DNA of 64,000 nucleotides from Monodelphis domestica (Eukaryota; Chordata; Mammalia; Didelphimorphia; Didelphidae), in NCBI RefSeq assembly GCF_027887165.1, contig NC_077229.1, positions 208,843,753-208,907,752 on the forward strand. The letters run 5' to 3'. Position numbers and translations under genes: made by a program. How positions within the stretch are numbered: the first letter of the stretch is position 1; each line of letters starts with the position of its first letter. Under the pieces are notes generated by a model. That model made no database searches and was not told where the DNA came from. It saw nothing but the letters and a program-made list of their open reading frames with translations. Shown one piece after another: positions 33,666 to 46,420 of this stretch.

Positions 33666-34729
33666 ATTTATTCTCAGGTTTCCTAAATGAAGACTTTGAG
33701 CTACGAGAGTGAAAAACATTTCCTTTATGACTCATTTGTATGGTTGTTTTAAGTATGCAGCAGTCCTTTGTGTCACCCTCCCTCTCCCCATCAACTCCTA
33801 GGTGGCCTCCTTTGGGGAGAGCTTCCTTCCCATTGATGTGTTTACCTTTTAGTCGTTAGCCAGGCACAATTAGCTCAAAACAAAGACACTTACTGGAAGA
33901 ACTCTTGGAAGCAGATTTACCAAAGAACGTTTCTACTCATAAACTTGGGGTACACACTCTTGCAAACCTATATACTGTCAATGGGCAGAGTAACCAAGTG
34001 CAGAGATCCAGGAGGCAGTGTAGATGGACAGCTTACACCTCTAATACTGTAAAGCTAGCATTATTCTTTTGTGATTTCTCTGAACCATTTCTCACTGGAT
34101 GACACATCTTGGATAGCTGTATATGATTGCTTTATTTTGTTTTGCTTTTATTTATTTTTGCTGGGCTCACTGAGATTACTTTTTGCAGAGCATATTCTGC
34201 TGTTTGGTTATGGTTTCTGCAGCTTCCAGCTCCTGACTAAACTGAAATCCTCAACTAAAATACTGCTAGTCTCTTTTGGACAGCAACAGAGCCCTTGGGA
34301 GAGTTTGAATGAGAAGTCTCCACATCTGTTCTCTCAGTTTTTTAGCTTTGATTCTTGCCTTCTTTTAACCATCAAGATCCTCACTGTAGGTGCCAGGCTC
34401 TTGCTCCTTGACCATCCTCAGGGTTAGTTCCTGGTTATACCACCCTTACTGCCATCCCCACTACTCCTTCCTCCCTTTAACTCTCTTAAAGGTTATCCAC
34501 ACCCAGGGACAAATCCATCATCTTTGCTAAATTATCTTCTGATCCTTTCATATGCAAATAGACCCCTGAAAGTCTCTTGTCTTTACACTTATAACATTTA
34601 AAAGTTTTAAATATTAGTAAATTTGGTCTCTGTGCTTTCAGTTTAACAGGCATTTGGCCAAATTTCCCTTTAGTTAATTATATGAGATAAAAATCACACT
34701 GCTCTTATCATGACTTAAAAACAAGTTAC
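33666..34729. other. Unassigned unique-looking sequence
   Basis: More GC than the surroundings, with frames up to about 118 codons (34,071-34,427) that lack family features. No splice-bounded exon is convincing. Confidence 0.4.
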
Positions 34730-36365
34730 ATTTTTCTTTTTTTAAACTTAAAAATTATTTTTATTTGTTTGTTTGTTACATTAAGTTCCTAGGCATCTCC
34801 CTCCCTCCCTCCCTTCCCTGCATTAGAGAAGGCATCATTTGATTTTTTAAAACGTATCTATAAAACTATGTCTTGCTTGTTCCTGTTTATCAATTCTTTC
34901 TATGGAGATAGACATACATAAAATTATTTTTCATATCACATTCCTCTTACTGTATAAAATGTTTTCTTGATTCTGCTCATTTCCCTGTTCATAATTTTAT
35001 GTATGTCTTTCCATGTTTTTTTAATTAACATGCTGATCATTTCTTAAGGCACAGTAGTATTCCATTATAACCATATGCCATAACTTATTTAGTCATTCCT
35101 CCATTGACGGGCATCCCTTCAATTTCCAGTCCTTTGCTAACACAAAGAGAGCTGCTATAAATATTTTAGAATATATAGCTTTAATTTCTTCTTCCAAAAA
35201 TCTTTCACATCTTTTGACCATTTAACAGTTAGGGAATGGATCATATTTTTCTATATTTGACAAAGTTCTGTATATATTTTAAGATATGAGACCTCTATCT
35301 TAGAAATTGTCTATAAAAATCCCACCCCCCCAATTTTCTCCTTTCCTTCTAATCTTGGCTACATTAGTTTTATTTGTACAAAGACCTTTAAATTTATTGT
35401 AATAAAATTATTAATTTTATATTATACAAACTATCATTTGTTTGTTTGCAAATTCTGCTTTCCATCAGTTTGATAGGTAATATGCTATCCTTTTCTTCTG
35501 ATTTGCTTATGATACTTGCTTTTATGTCTAGGTCATGTTTCCATTTTGATATTTTCTTGATAAGTGGTGTGAGATATTACTCTGTTTCTAGTTTCTGCCA
35601 AACTGCTTTCCAGTTTTCTCAACAATTTTTACCAAGTAGTGAATTCTTATCACCAAAGCATGAATCTTTTCTTTTGCCAAACACAAGGTTACTCTAATAG
35701 TTTTTACTTTTTATTGTATGTCTGTTCTGTTCCACAATATAAATATTCTATTTCTTGACCAGTACCAAATAGTTTTGATAATTCCTGCTTTATAATAGTT
35801 TAAAATCTGATACTACTAGACTTTTTTCCTTTATACTTTTTTTCATTAATTCCTTTGATATTCTTGACCTTTTATTTTTCCAAATGAATATTTTGTTTTT
35901 TTTCTAGTTCAATAAAATAATTTTTTTGGCAATTTAATTGAGATGGCATTGAGCTTTAGTAACTATGTTGACTCTGCCCCTTCATGAATAGCTAATATTT
36001 CTCTAGTTATTTAAATCTGATTTCATTTGTTTAAAAAGTCTTTTATAATTATGTTTATGTAGTTTCTGTTTTTTTCTAAGTACGTAAACTCCCAGGTATT
36101 TTATTCTATCTGGGGTTATTTTAAATGAGTTGTCTCTTACTTTCTCTTCTTGCAGAGTTTTGTTGGTAACTTAGAAATGCTGATGATTTATGTGGGTTTA
36201 TTTTATATCCTGCTCTTTTGCTAAATTTATTGATAATTTCAACTAGTTTTTATAGTTGAATCACCAGGATTTTCCATATATGCCATCATATTATCTATAG
36301 AAAGATAACTTTGCCCCTTCTGATTCCTTCAATTTCTTTTTCTTCCCTTATTGCTAGCATTTCAA

Positions 36366-36369
<4 letters not shown>

Positions 36370-36441
<72 letters not shown>

Positions 36442-36640
36442 TTCTCTGTAACTCTTACCTTTTTCTTAGACTCATACTAAGTATTGGTTCCAAGACAGAA
36501 GAGTGGTAAGGGCTAGGCAATTGGGGTTAAGTAAGTTGTTGTCCAGAGTTACACAATTGGAAGTGTCTGAGACAAGATTTGAACCCGGACCTCCTTTCTG
36601 TAGGCCTGACTCTCTTTCCATTGAGCTAACTAGCTGCTTC
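36370..36640 (-). mobile_element. SINE1-type SINE with (TC)n tail, nested in L1
   Basis: A TC run of about 70 bp (36370-36439) replaces the A-rich tail. The SINE body runs 36448-36640, ending 'gctaactagctgcttc' at the head. Confidence 0.92.
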
Positions 36641-36847
36641 TCTAATACAGTATTAAAGAATATTGGGGATGATAGACATCCTCATTTCAATACCAATGTT
36701 AAAGAGAAGGCTTCTAAGTTATCCCAATTATAGATAATGCTTTTTGATTATTTTAGGTATAGGCTTCTTTTTATTCTAAGATATTCATGTATCCCCATGT
36801 TTTCAAGTGTTTTTTTTTTTTTAAATTATGGAATGTGTTGTATTTTG

Positions 36848-37147
36848 TCAAAAGCTCTTCCTTCCTTCCTTCCTTCCTTCCTTCCTTCCTTCCTTCCTTC
36901 CTTCCTTCCTTCCTTCCTTCCTTTCTTCCTTCCTTCCCTTCCCTTCCCTTCCCAGAATCAATACTAAATATTAGTTCCAAGTCAGAAGAGTGATAAGGGC
37001 TAGATAATTAACATTAAGTTATTTCCCAGGATCACAAAGTTCAGAAATGTCTGAGGGGAAATTTGAACCCAGGACCTCCTCTCCCCCCCTCCCCAGGCCT
37101 AGCTCTTAATCTACTGAGCCACCTAGCTGCCCTTCTCAAAAGCTTTT
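36848..37147 (-). mobile_element. SINE1-type SINE with (TTCC)n tail and target-site duplication, nested in L1
   Basis: TTCC repeats at 36858-36952, SINE body 36953-37132. The flanking direct repeats TCAAAAGCTCTT (36848-36859) and TCAAAAGCTTTT (37136-37147) are the L1-type target-site duplication, one mismatch apart. Confidence 0.93.
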
Positions 37148-37654
37148 CCTGCATCTATCGATATAATAATATGATTATTGTTACTTTTATTGTTGATGTA
37201 ATAAATTGCACGAATAGTTTTCCTTATATTAAACTATCCCTGTATACCTAGTATAAATCCTCTTTGGTGATAATGTATAATCTTTGTGATATATTGTTGC
37301 AGTCTTTTGGCTAATATTTTATTTAGGATTTTTGCCTCTATAGTCAGTCATTAATGAAATTGGTCTATTATTTCCTTTCTATGTTTTTCATCTTCCTGGT
37401 ATAAGTATTAGCACCTTGTTTCATAAAAGGAATTTGGTAAGATTCCTTATTTATGAATTATTCTAAATAATTTATTTAATATTGGAATTAAATGATCTTT
37501 AAATATTTGGTAGAATTCATTTGTGAATCTATCTGGTCCTGATGCTTGTTTCTTAGGAAGTTTATTAATGGCAAGTTCAATTTCTTTAGAATATGCTTTT
37601 CTTTCTGAACATCTAAATTCTTTGGAGCAATGATTTAGGATTTGAACTTTTTTC

Positions 37655-37995
37655 ATGTCTTCCCTTAAGCAAACTGCATGGAAAAATAGGAACAAGTAGA
37701 AAAGAAATGGTTGCTAATAAATAAAACAATTAAAGTCTTATATATGAAACCAAAAACAATATTTTCCTTGGATAAACTATAAACAAAGTTGGCCCAGGTT
37801 AATTGATGTTTTTGTTATTAACAAAGGATACTTTTATGTGTCTTCTTTGGTGCAATAGAAAGGATACTAGATTTGGAGGCAGAGAGTCTGGATTTGAATC
37901 TTATCTTTCCCACCATCTGACTGGTAACCCTTTCAGGCTTAATTTTTCTGATCGATAAAATGAGAGTTGGACTAGACCTATTCCAGCTTTAAATC
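37655..37995 (+). mobile_element. Insertion in L1 that includes a MIR-like SINE
   Basis: L1 homology breaks at about 37,655 and resumes at about 38,005. A sense MIR-like element lies at about 37,845-37,990 ('gcaatagaaaggatactaga', 'gataaaatgagagttggact'). The first part is unassigned. Confidence 0.55.
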
Positions 37996-38854
37996 TTGTT
38001 AATGTATGTTTTTAGGGATATCCTTTTTGCTCTGAGGATTGATTTAGCTGCAGAACAGAAATTTTGGCATGCCTCACCATATGTCTTTTATATAGTTATT
38101 AATTGCTTTCATGATTTGTTCTTTGATATACTCACATTGTTTAGGATTTCATTAAGTTTCCATTTAGTTTTGCCTCTTTTGATTGTACTTCCTGTGTTGA
38201 TGATCATTTTTATTGCATTATGTATATAAATGATAGATTTAGTTTTTCTGCTTTTTTACATTTAATTGCTGTTTCTCTGTTCTCTAATAGATGCTCTCAT
38301 TTTATAAAAGTGTCATGTGAAGCTGAGATAGATATTTATCTCTATCTCTGTCCCTGTCTCTCTTCCTTAGTGGTCCCATTCAAAAAAGGTACCATAAATC
38401 TTTTAACTCTTAATTCCAAAAGTTTTTCAATTGTATTTTTACCTTTTTAAAAAGCTTCCTGTTAGAATTTTTCAGTTCTAAGGCAGGAACATTTAAGTTT
38501 CCTGTTCTTATTGTGTTATTTTGAGTGTCTTTTTGCAATTCAGATATTTTTTCTTATGAATTTAGATGCTATGCTACATAGTGTGTATACATTTAATTTT
38601 TATATTGGTTTATTGTCCATAGTTCCTTAAATATAATGTAATTTCTTTGTTTATTTCTATTGATATTGTGAACTTTTATTTTTGATTTGTCTAATAACAA
38701 GAATTCAACTATTGTTTCTTTTATGATTATCCTAAAGCATATTACATTTTGTGCCAGCCTCTCATTTTGATCTTAAGTATACATTTTTAGTTACATTATC
38801 CTCATAGGACATGGACTTATTACTCTTCAACATTTTGTTTGTCTTCCTATGGAA

Positions 38855-39270
38855 AATCTATAGCTCCTCTGTGTTTCAAGAAGTATGGTACCCAGTCTGA
38901 ATAGTACTCTAGATGTGATTTGACCAGGGCAGAGTACAATGGAATTTTTAATTCTTTATTTCTGGAAGCTATGCTTCTCAAGACTCTTTAAGAGCCCAGC
39001 CTCATTCTTGGTTATGTTGATTCATATTGTAGTCTACTAAAATCCCCAGATCTTTTTTTTAAACCCTTACTTTCTGTCTTAGAATCAATACTATTTATTG
39101 GTTCTAGGGCAGAAGAGCAGTTAGGGCTATGCAATGGAAGTTGTGACTTACCCAGGGATACACAGCTAGGAAGTGTCTGAGGTCAAATTTGAACCCAGGA
39201 CCTCCCATATCTAGGCTTCTCAATCCACTGAGCCACCTGACTGCCCCTTTCAGATTGCTTCTTAAATCCT
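38855..39270 (-). mobile_element. CR1/L3-type LINE fragment interrupted by a SINE
   Basis: Antisense CR1/L3: 'gtgatttgaccagggcagag', 'attgtagtctactaaaatcc'. It continues past the SINE with 'tttcagattgctt', where the consensus would follow. Confidence 0.75.
39053..39247 (-). mobile_element. SINE1-type SINE inside CR1/L3
   Basis: Full-length reversed copy beginning with a T8 run (the A tail), then 'aacccttactttctgtctta', ending 'gccacctgactgcccc'. Confidence 0.95.
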
Positions 39271-39639
39271 CGAGCTCAGGGGTGTCTTTGAGAAATTTGG
39301 GGATTAGAGATTACCTGATGCCTGAGGAATGGAAGGGTCATCTGAGGAAGAAATTCAACACTAAGACTGAGATATTTTTACTTCCATTACTCTTGATCCT
39401 CCTAAGTGTTTTTCTGGAACTCTGAGAGAGGGAGAACCTAAGGAATCACTGAAAAGAACTGTTTGTCAAAGACTTTTTTACTGGGATCCATTTTTCATAT
39501 ATATTCCCTGTAGAAATAGTATGAAAAAAAACTGGGAAGATTAGGATGTATGTGTAATTTTGAACCCTGAATAAAGACCTAAGGTAGTTATCTAGTACAG
39601 TCAATCATTATTTCAGGATGAATGAATGGAAGTAATGAA

Positions 39640-39768
39640 TCAAAAAGGAATTATTAAGTATTTACTATTTGCCAGGCATTGTGTTAAAGTGCTAAAGATA
39701 CCCCCCCCCCAAAAAAAAAAGAGATGCGGTTCCTGACCTCAAGGAGTTTAAATCCTAAGGTATAAATA
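39640..39768 (+). mobile_element. Family A LINE-like fragment
   Basis: 'ttgccaggcattgtgttaaa' and 'cctcaaggagtttaaatcct', the first segment of the family seen at 10,055. A C10A10 tract (39701-39720) sits within it. Confidence 0.6.
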
Positions 39769-39769
39769 A

Positions 39770-39971
39770 AGACCCTTAACCTTTTTGTGTCACAGACCTC
39801 TTTGATGTTTTGGTAAAACATGTGGAACTCATCTCAGAATAAAGTTTTTAAATACATGAAATAAAATAGTAAGATTGAAATCAATTATATTAATTAGCAA
39901 CCAATTATATTGAAACATAGGGATTAAAATATAAACAGAAAAGGATTATTGGACCCAGGTTAAAAACCCTT
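39770..39971. mobile_element. Non-autonomous hAT-like DNA transposon
   Basis: Left end 'gacccttaacctttttgtgt' and right end 'ggacccaggttaaaaaccct' form imperfect inverted repeats around CTTAACCT. The AT-rich interior resembles short mammalian hAT-type repeats. Family tentative. Confidence 0.6.
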
Positions 39972-40639
39972 CATATTAGATCAGGATTCTCTGGATTGTC
40001 TGCTGGGTAGTTCAGTGGCTACTGACAGATTTCCATAGAATTGGGTGATATGAAGAAGCCTTCTTCATTGTACCAAATTGAGTACATCCTCAAGGGATTC
40101 CCAGACATTTTGCAATGGTACTTGTAGTGGTGGTTGTTAATTAACTAGTTGGAGATACTGGTTTTTCTGAAAGTTCTCATTGCATTGAGAAAGTCATTGA
40201 AAGAATCTCAAAAGAGACTATGGAGGATATAAAATTAGCTGGATATTGTTGGCTTACAGTTGAAGTTGTTTAATCAGGGTGAATATTGGTGAGTATTTGT
40301 TAAGTGCTTAGGTCACATAGTTATATTGGGGGGTAGAGTGTGTGTATATGTGTACATGTGTATGTTTGTACACTGATATGTAGGAGGCAGAAGTATTGAT
40401 GTATAAAAATTATAAAATGAAAATATTTCTGGGATTAGGTAGTTATGATTAGAGATTTGTTGAAAAAGCATGCCATCATGCAAAGTCCCTCAGTGATCTC
40501 ACAGTGAATATGCTTCTCAAAGAAACTCTAAATCAAAGATCAAAGGAATTTCAGAAGGCAATAAAACAGAAAGAAGGAATAGCTTGAGCTTCATCCCTTG
40601 GATATCCTTTGAAGACCATTAGAATGAGAGAGTGACCTA
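39972..40639. other. Unassigned sequence
   Basis: No repeat recognised except a short TG-rich patch near 40,335-40,375. It may include further decayed upstream Gypsy pol, but I could not read it. Confidence 0.4.
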
Positions 40640-42090
40640 TTCTGCCAGGCCTTGATTAGATTAACTTCCTCTGACATGCACTAATGTTGGCATTTGTGAA
40701 TCCAAGCAAACTTTTTGTATTTCATATTGATGCTAGCCTGGATGGTTTAGGGGTGCTCTTGTGACAGGAGAAGTCCATTGCATTTGACAGCTGACAGAAC
40801 TCTTACTGAACCCACAAGTTGGAGCTCTCACCTTTGAAATGAATTGACATTGAAAAGTTCAGACACTATGTGAATGAGACTCTTTTGCACAGTTGCACCA
40901 TCCATGCAGTATGGCAGCCAGAAGTTGGAAGGTGCCCTGGCTGACTCTCTTTTTTGGTCTATACAATAGACCAGGAAGAACTCACATGAAAGTATTACTC
41001 CACAGACACCAAAGTGATTTCTATATCAGACTGGGGAGAAAGAACAGAAAAGGTGATCTGTAACTAAAGGAAGTCACAGAAGAATGCACCAAAGAGTGTT
41101 TGGCTCTTCCTCCAGAGTCTCATCAGTGGAGGGAAATGACATCACTCTTAATCAGTCTGTTGAACAGGGATAACTTGAATTGAGTCCAGATTTAGGATGA
41201 GAGGATAGAAATTATGATACTGACCAAGAAAAAGAGCTCTGATCCCCAAACTGACCTCAAGTCATACTGCTGTTGGGAGATTAGTAGAATTAAGCATTAC
41301 ATTGTACAGTAAAAGACCCCAAGTGAGGCAGTTTGTTCTATTCAAAACTGGCCCATCCTTGCTTGTGAGAAACTTCTATGATTATTTCAGATGCTTAAGT
41401 CAAGAGAAAATTTTGGGTCTCACGTGGAACAGATTCTACTGACACAGTGGCAGCCAATATATAGAAGAGGTATGAGACATGCATCAAGAGCTTTAAAGGA
41501 AAGCACTGCCAATGTGAATTGTTGATTTAAAAAGCACAATCAGGTGCTAACTCCTGGTGTGCTGAAGAGGCTTAATTTTTTTTTTTAACTTGGGAAGGTT
41601 TTGGAAGAATATGAGCAAAGGCTTACTGGTGACTGACTACACATTTAGAAACCACGGCATTATGGGCACATTCTTTTTCAGTGTATTACTTCCCTTTTAG
41701 TATTCATTCTTATCAGGGTTGAGATTTTGAGAACAAGTTATTTAAGGATGTTCTTGGTCTTGTGGTAATTATGAAGTATAGAACATTTTCCCATCCCTAA
41801 GGAGACTTATAGCCAGAGCACTTTAATGGCTGGTTCCTTCCAATTCTGAAATTCTATGACTGACACTGGGACCAGAACAGAAACCCAAGTGGAACCATGA
41901 TAGTCTCTAGTAGGACTAACCCTATGGGCTTTACTTTTGGTTCAGAAACTCAGCTCCTCATTGACCTGTACTTTGGAATATCAGAGGATGAACACTACAG
42001 AGCTCAGGAGGCATTTGGGAGGAGTGACTTCACTAAACAGGGTATCAGAGGACTTGTGACTTTAGGAAATATTGCTAGAAAGCACAGGTA
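40640..42090 (+). pseudogene. Decayed Ty3/Gypsy retrotransposon pol (RNase H to integrase)
   Basis: At 40,702-40,761 one frame reads PSKLFVFHIDASLDGLGVLL, the RNase H start of Ty3/Gypsy pol with the catalytic-type DAS. About 95 bp later a frame contains IEKFRHYVNE, matching the conserved KFRxYL block. About 1.1 kb downstream, within 41,897-42,091, GFTFGSETQLLIDLYFG matches the integrase C-terminal pattern F(G)xxxxLxIDLxxG. The right order and spacing in one orientation support one ancient element. Stops and shifts lie between the blocks, so it is inactive. No LTRs are seen. Confidence 0.6.
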
Positions 42091-42495
42091 AACCTAGACA
42101 ACACAATTCTTGAGAGAAAGAGGGAGACCCATTAAGTTAAGAAATATTATAAGTGTCAGCATTATGCCTGAATATTGAATTTGAAAACTGGGAAAATACT
42201 TAACAGGTAGGGACTTCTGTTTTATCTTTTCTTTATCAATACCTATCTGCTATATCCCTGGCCCCATTCCGGTTTTATCTCACTTTGTGTCCCTTACCAC
42301 AACTTAATGCCATTGATGCCCTCATCCTAGACTCTGCTTTGCATCACTTACTGGGATATTGTGCCATTGCATTGAAGTGACCCTTTGGTTTGGATGAGAA
42401 CCATCTGAATTCTTGTGTTGAAATTTGGTTGCTCCTCATTTATGAGAACCATGATGTTTTTCCATTAGTACAGCTGGGTAGTTAAGTGACCCCCA
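42091..42495. other. Unassigned sequence
   Basis: No convincing repeat, exon or regulatory feature seen. Confidence 0.4.
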
Positions 42496-42699
42496 GGGGC
42501 AGCTAGGTGCTTTGGTAGATCAAGAGCCTTGTCTAGAGATAGGAAGTCCTGGGTTCAAACTGGCCTCAGATGCTTCCTAGCTGTGTGACCCTGGGCAAGT
42601 CATTTAACCCCAATTGCCTAACCCTTACCACTCTTCTGCCTTGGGACCAATACACAGTATTGACCTCAAGATGGAAGGTAAGTAAGGGTTTGAAAAAAT
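42496..42699 (+). mobile_element. SINE1-type SINE
   Basis: Full length: 'ggggcagctaggtgctttgg', 'gtgtgaccctgggcaagtca', 'accactcttctgccttggga', 'aaggtaagtaagggtttgaa'. Confidence 0.96.
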
Positions 42700-43214
42700 C
42701 TGACCTCTATAACTGAAGTGATATAAAGAATTTTATAATTTCCCTCTTGATATTCTTTTCAATTATACACAAGAGATAGACACCATGCAGAAAGGTTAAA
42801 AGATTGGGATTATTTAGCTAGAGGCAGAGAAAGATGAGGAATGACAATAGGTTTTAGAAGTCTACTTCACTTCATGGAATAGATGTTTTCCTGAAAAGTT
42901 ATATGTCAAATAATTTCATAGATTGAATCATATTTCAAAATCACTAGGGATGTTCACTAGTTAAAGGAAAGATCCCTAAGGTACATTATTTTGCAATGCA
43001 AATAGTCACTCAGGAAATTATGTCTTTGGCAGATCTGAATTTTTGCATAGTGAGTTTTCTCAGTATGAAAAAGATAACACAGAGAATAATGTTCTTTATT
43101 ACTATAGAAAATCAAACAAGTTGATGAGTAATGGCTAAGCTAGATATCAGGAAGGAAAAATTTATTTTTCTTATATTATACCTTTATATGAACCATTTAA
43201 AATGGATATAGAGG

Positions 43215-43412
43215 AGACAGATAGGTGGCTCAATGGATTGAGAGCCAGGATTAGAGATGGGAGGTCCCGGGTTCAAATTTGGCCTCAGAAACTTCCTAGC
43301 TGTGTCACCTTGGGAAAGTCACTTAACCCCCATTGCCCACTCCTAACTGCTCTTCTGCATTGGAACCAATACATAATATTGATTCTAATACAGAAGATAA
43401 AGGTTTTAAAAA
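43215..43412 (+). mobile_element. SINE1-type SINE
   Basis: Full length: 'agacagataggtggctcaat', 'gggttcaaatttggcctcag', 'agtcacttaacccccattgc', then tail 'aaggttttaaaaac'. Confidence 0.96.
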
Positions 43413-44494
43413 CATATACATAGAAGGTCCTCAATAGAATATGTTTTTATCTTTTATTATTATAATGCAGTTTAACCATATGAATTTTTGAAAAAATATA
43501 ATGTTCTAGGGATTTTTAAATTTCATGTTAGACTCCTAATTCCTCTTAGCTTTTCCAGAATAATGAGATTTTTAGGAATTATCCCATTGATTTAAATGAT
43601 GTCTGACATTGTTTCCTGCCCAAAGTTATCAGTAGGAAAATTTCAAAGCCCAAGAATCAAAGCCTCCATTCACATAATACTTCGCATTTAATTTGGAAGT
43701 CCTTTGCACTACATACACTGCCAATGGAACTACTACAAGTCACACATTCATAAATAGATGTTTCCTCAGAAGACTTGTTCGAACATTTAGGCATTCAATG
43801 CTATTCTAACAGAGGTAGCACATTAATTGTGGGGGCCTTCTAGCCATATGATATCAGTGAAACTGTTGAGATCTTTGTAATCTGTTATGTGATATTAATG
43901 TGGGTAGAAAGGTTAGTCACAGTATAACTGTATTATGCACAGAATATGGTTGGAAATTTAAGTTTTTAAATGATAAAGATATTGTAATTTATTAAAAATG
44001 CTTTTATTAAAATGAGTCTTTCAGAAAATCACTACTCTATGTTTTTATACTTTCTTTTTGCAAAGGTCTGGAAAAATCATAGTTATACTTTTTCTTTCTG
44101 ACTTTCGTTTCATTTATAAACCAAAGAAAAGTTTGAAACCATCATTACTTATTGCCTTCAGAGATGAAAGCATATAATTTGAATAATATTAAAACATTTT
44201 AGAAAAAGAATGCATGCACAAGGAAAAGATTTTATAGGGGGAAAATGTGGTACACTTAGATTGTTGTTAAAGTTTGGGGTTAGATTTAAATGAAATAAGA
44301 TCAAGTCATTGTCCTAACTGTTCTCTATGTACCAGTTGAAACCCAGATTCTCAGTAACAGAGATAACTATTTTCAGTTCCATTTATTAAAGTAATTGAAT
44401 TCTTCCTCAGCTCCTTCTTTGGTCTGTTTTCTCTACCATCAAGCCTCCAACTCAGTATCCCTTACACATCTTTTTTGGGGGGAGCATCATCTAG
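43413..44494. other. Unassigned AT-rich sequence
   Basis: About 1.1 kb with no repeat or exon recognised. Confidence 0.45.
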
Positions 44495-46420
44495 TGGACA
44501 GTTTATTTTTTAAATAAAGATAATTTATTTTACCAATTACATGTAATACCAATTTTCCACCATAATTTTCTGAAGTTATATGATCCAAATTGTCTCCCTC
44601 CTTCCCTCTTTCCAGATATGGTGAGCAATTAGATCTGAGTTATACATGTAGTAACATGCAAAACGTATTTCCATATTGTTCATTTTTGTAAGAGAATACT
44701 CATATAAAACCAAAACCCTGAAGTAAAAATCCAAATAAAGTAAAGTAAAAAAAGTAGTATGCTTTGATCTGCATTCCAACTCTAACAATTCTTTCTCTGG
44801 AGATGGATAGCTTTCTTAGTTACAAGTCCTTCAGAATCGTCCTAGGTCATTATATTGCTGAGAGTAGCTAAATCTTTCACAGCAATCATTCCACAATATT
44901 GTTCTTGCTGTGTACAATGTTCTCCTGGTTCTGCTCATTTTGCTCTGTATCAGTTCATGTAGGTCATTTCAACTCTTTCTGAAATTATCTTGTTCATAAT
45001 TTCTTACTGCACAATAATATTCTATCACCATCCTCTATCACAATTGTTTAGCCATTCACCAATTATCCCCTTAACTTCCAATTCTTTACCACCACAAAAA
45101 AAGCTGCTATACATATTTTTGTGCAAGGAGGTCTCCCCCCCCCCCCTTTTTGGATCTCTTTGAAATACAGACCTAGTAGTGGTATTACAGGATCAAAGGA
45201 TATGCATTATTTTATAGCCCTTTAGGTATAGTTTCAAATTGCCATCCATATTGTTTGGATGAGTTCACAACTCCACGAACAATGCATTAGTGTCCTAATT
45301 TTGCTACATTTCCTCCAACATTTATCATTTTCCTTTACTGTCATATTGATCAATCTGATAGGTGGTACCTCAGAGTTGTTTTAATTTGTATTTCTCTAAT
45401 AAAGAGTGGTTTGGAACATTTTTTCATATGCTTTTTTTATACCTTTGATTTTATCATCTGAAACTGCTTATTCATATCTTTTGATGATTTGTCAATGGGA
45501 GAATGACTTGTATTCTTATCAATTTGACTTAGATCTCTATATATTTGAGAAATGAAACCTTCATCAGAGAAACTGGTTATAAATATTTTCCCCATTTTGT
45601 TTTTTCCCTTCTAATCTTGTTTACATTGGTTTTGTTTGTACAAGACCTTTTTAATTTAATATAGTCAAACTTATTTATTTTACATCTTATAATGTTCTCT
45701 GTCTCTTGTTTGGTCATAAATTCTTCCCTTTTCCATAGATCTGAAAGGTAACATATTCTATGTTCCCCTAATTTATTTATCATATCACCCTTTATGTCTA
45801 AATCATATACCCATTTTGATATTTTTTTGGTATAGGGTGTGATATTGGTCTGTACTTAGTTTCTGCCATACTGTTTTCTAATTTTCCCAGTGGTTTTTGT
45901 CAAATGGTGAGTTCTTATCCCATAAGCTTGGGTCTTTGGGTTTATCAAAAAAGAGATGACTAAAGTCTTTTATCCCTAATCTGTGCCATTAATCCAATCT
46001 ATGTTTTAGCCAATACAAGATTGTTTTGATGATTACTACTTTGTATTACAGTTTGAGATCTGGTACTGTTATGCCACCATACTTCATATTTCTTTTTCAT
46101 TAATTCCTTTGATATTCTTGACTTTTTGTTCTTCCAGATGAATTTTGTTATTATTTTTTCTAGGTATATAATTTTTTTTGGTTGTTTGATTGGTTTGACA
46201 CTGAATAAGCAAATTAATTTAAAAAGAATTTTCATTTTTATTATATTAGTTTGGCCTACCTATGAGCAATTGATGTTTTTCCAGTTATTTAGATCTAACT
46301 ATTTGTGTGAAAAATGTTTTGTAATTGTGTTCATATAATTCCTGTGTTTGTCTTGGCAAGTAGATTCCCAAGTATTTTATATTGTCTAGAGTTACATATT
46401 CTCATATATAGTGAGAATTT
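44495..46420 (-). mobile_element. L1 LINE 3' third, antisense
   Basis: 3' UTR at left ('ttaccaattacatgtaatac', the reverse of the L1 3' end at 6.7 kb), then antisense ORF2 ('tttgctctgtatcagttcat', 'gccattcaccaattatcccc', 'ttcattaattcctttgatat'). 5'-truncated near 46,420. A C13-type run at about 45,137 looks like a slippage product. Confidence 0.92.

Larger units (their letters stand above)
34730..38800 (-). mobile_element. L1 LINE, long antisense copy (3' UTR to ORF2 RT), with nested insertions
   Basis: The 3' end is at the left. ORF2 runs rightwards in antisense, interrupted by a SINE at 36370-36640, another at 36848-37147 and an extra segment at about 37,655-37,995. The reverse-transcriptase start is readable on the minus strand within 37,447-37,695 ([10 protein letters not shown] and FTNEFYQIF), diagnostic of L1 ORF2. 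Stops and frameshifts make it dead. About 3.3 kb of L1 remains after removing insertions. Confidence 0.92.

Noticed and set aside
34071-34427. A 118-codon hydrophobic frame
   Set aside because: No splice context, conserved motif or promoter; T-rich composition explains the hydrophobicity.
37447-37695. An 82-codon minus-strand frame as a cellular gene
   Set aside because: It contains the L1 reverse-transcriptase block and belongs to the dead L1.
42496-42570. tRNA-like sequences with B-box (GGTTCAAA) motifs
   Set aside because: They are the heads of SINEs, found in many copies and followed by SINE bodies; none folds as a complete tRNA gene with a terminator.
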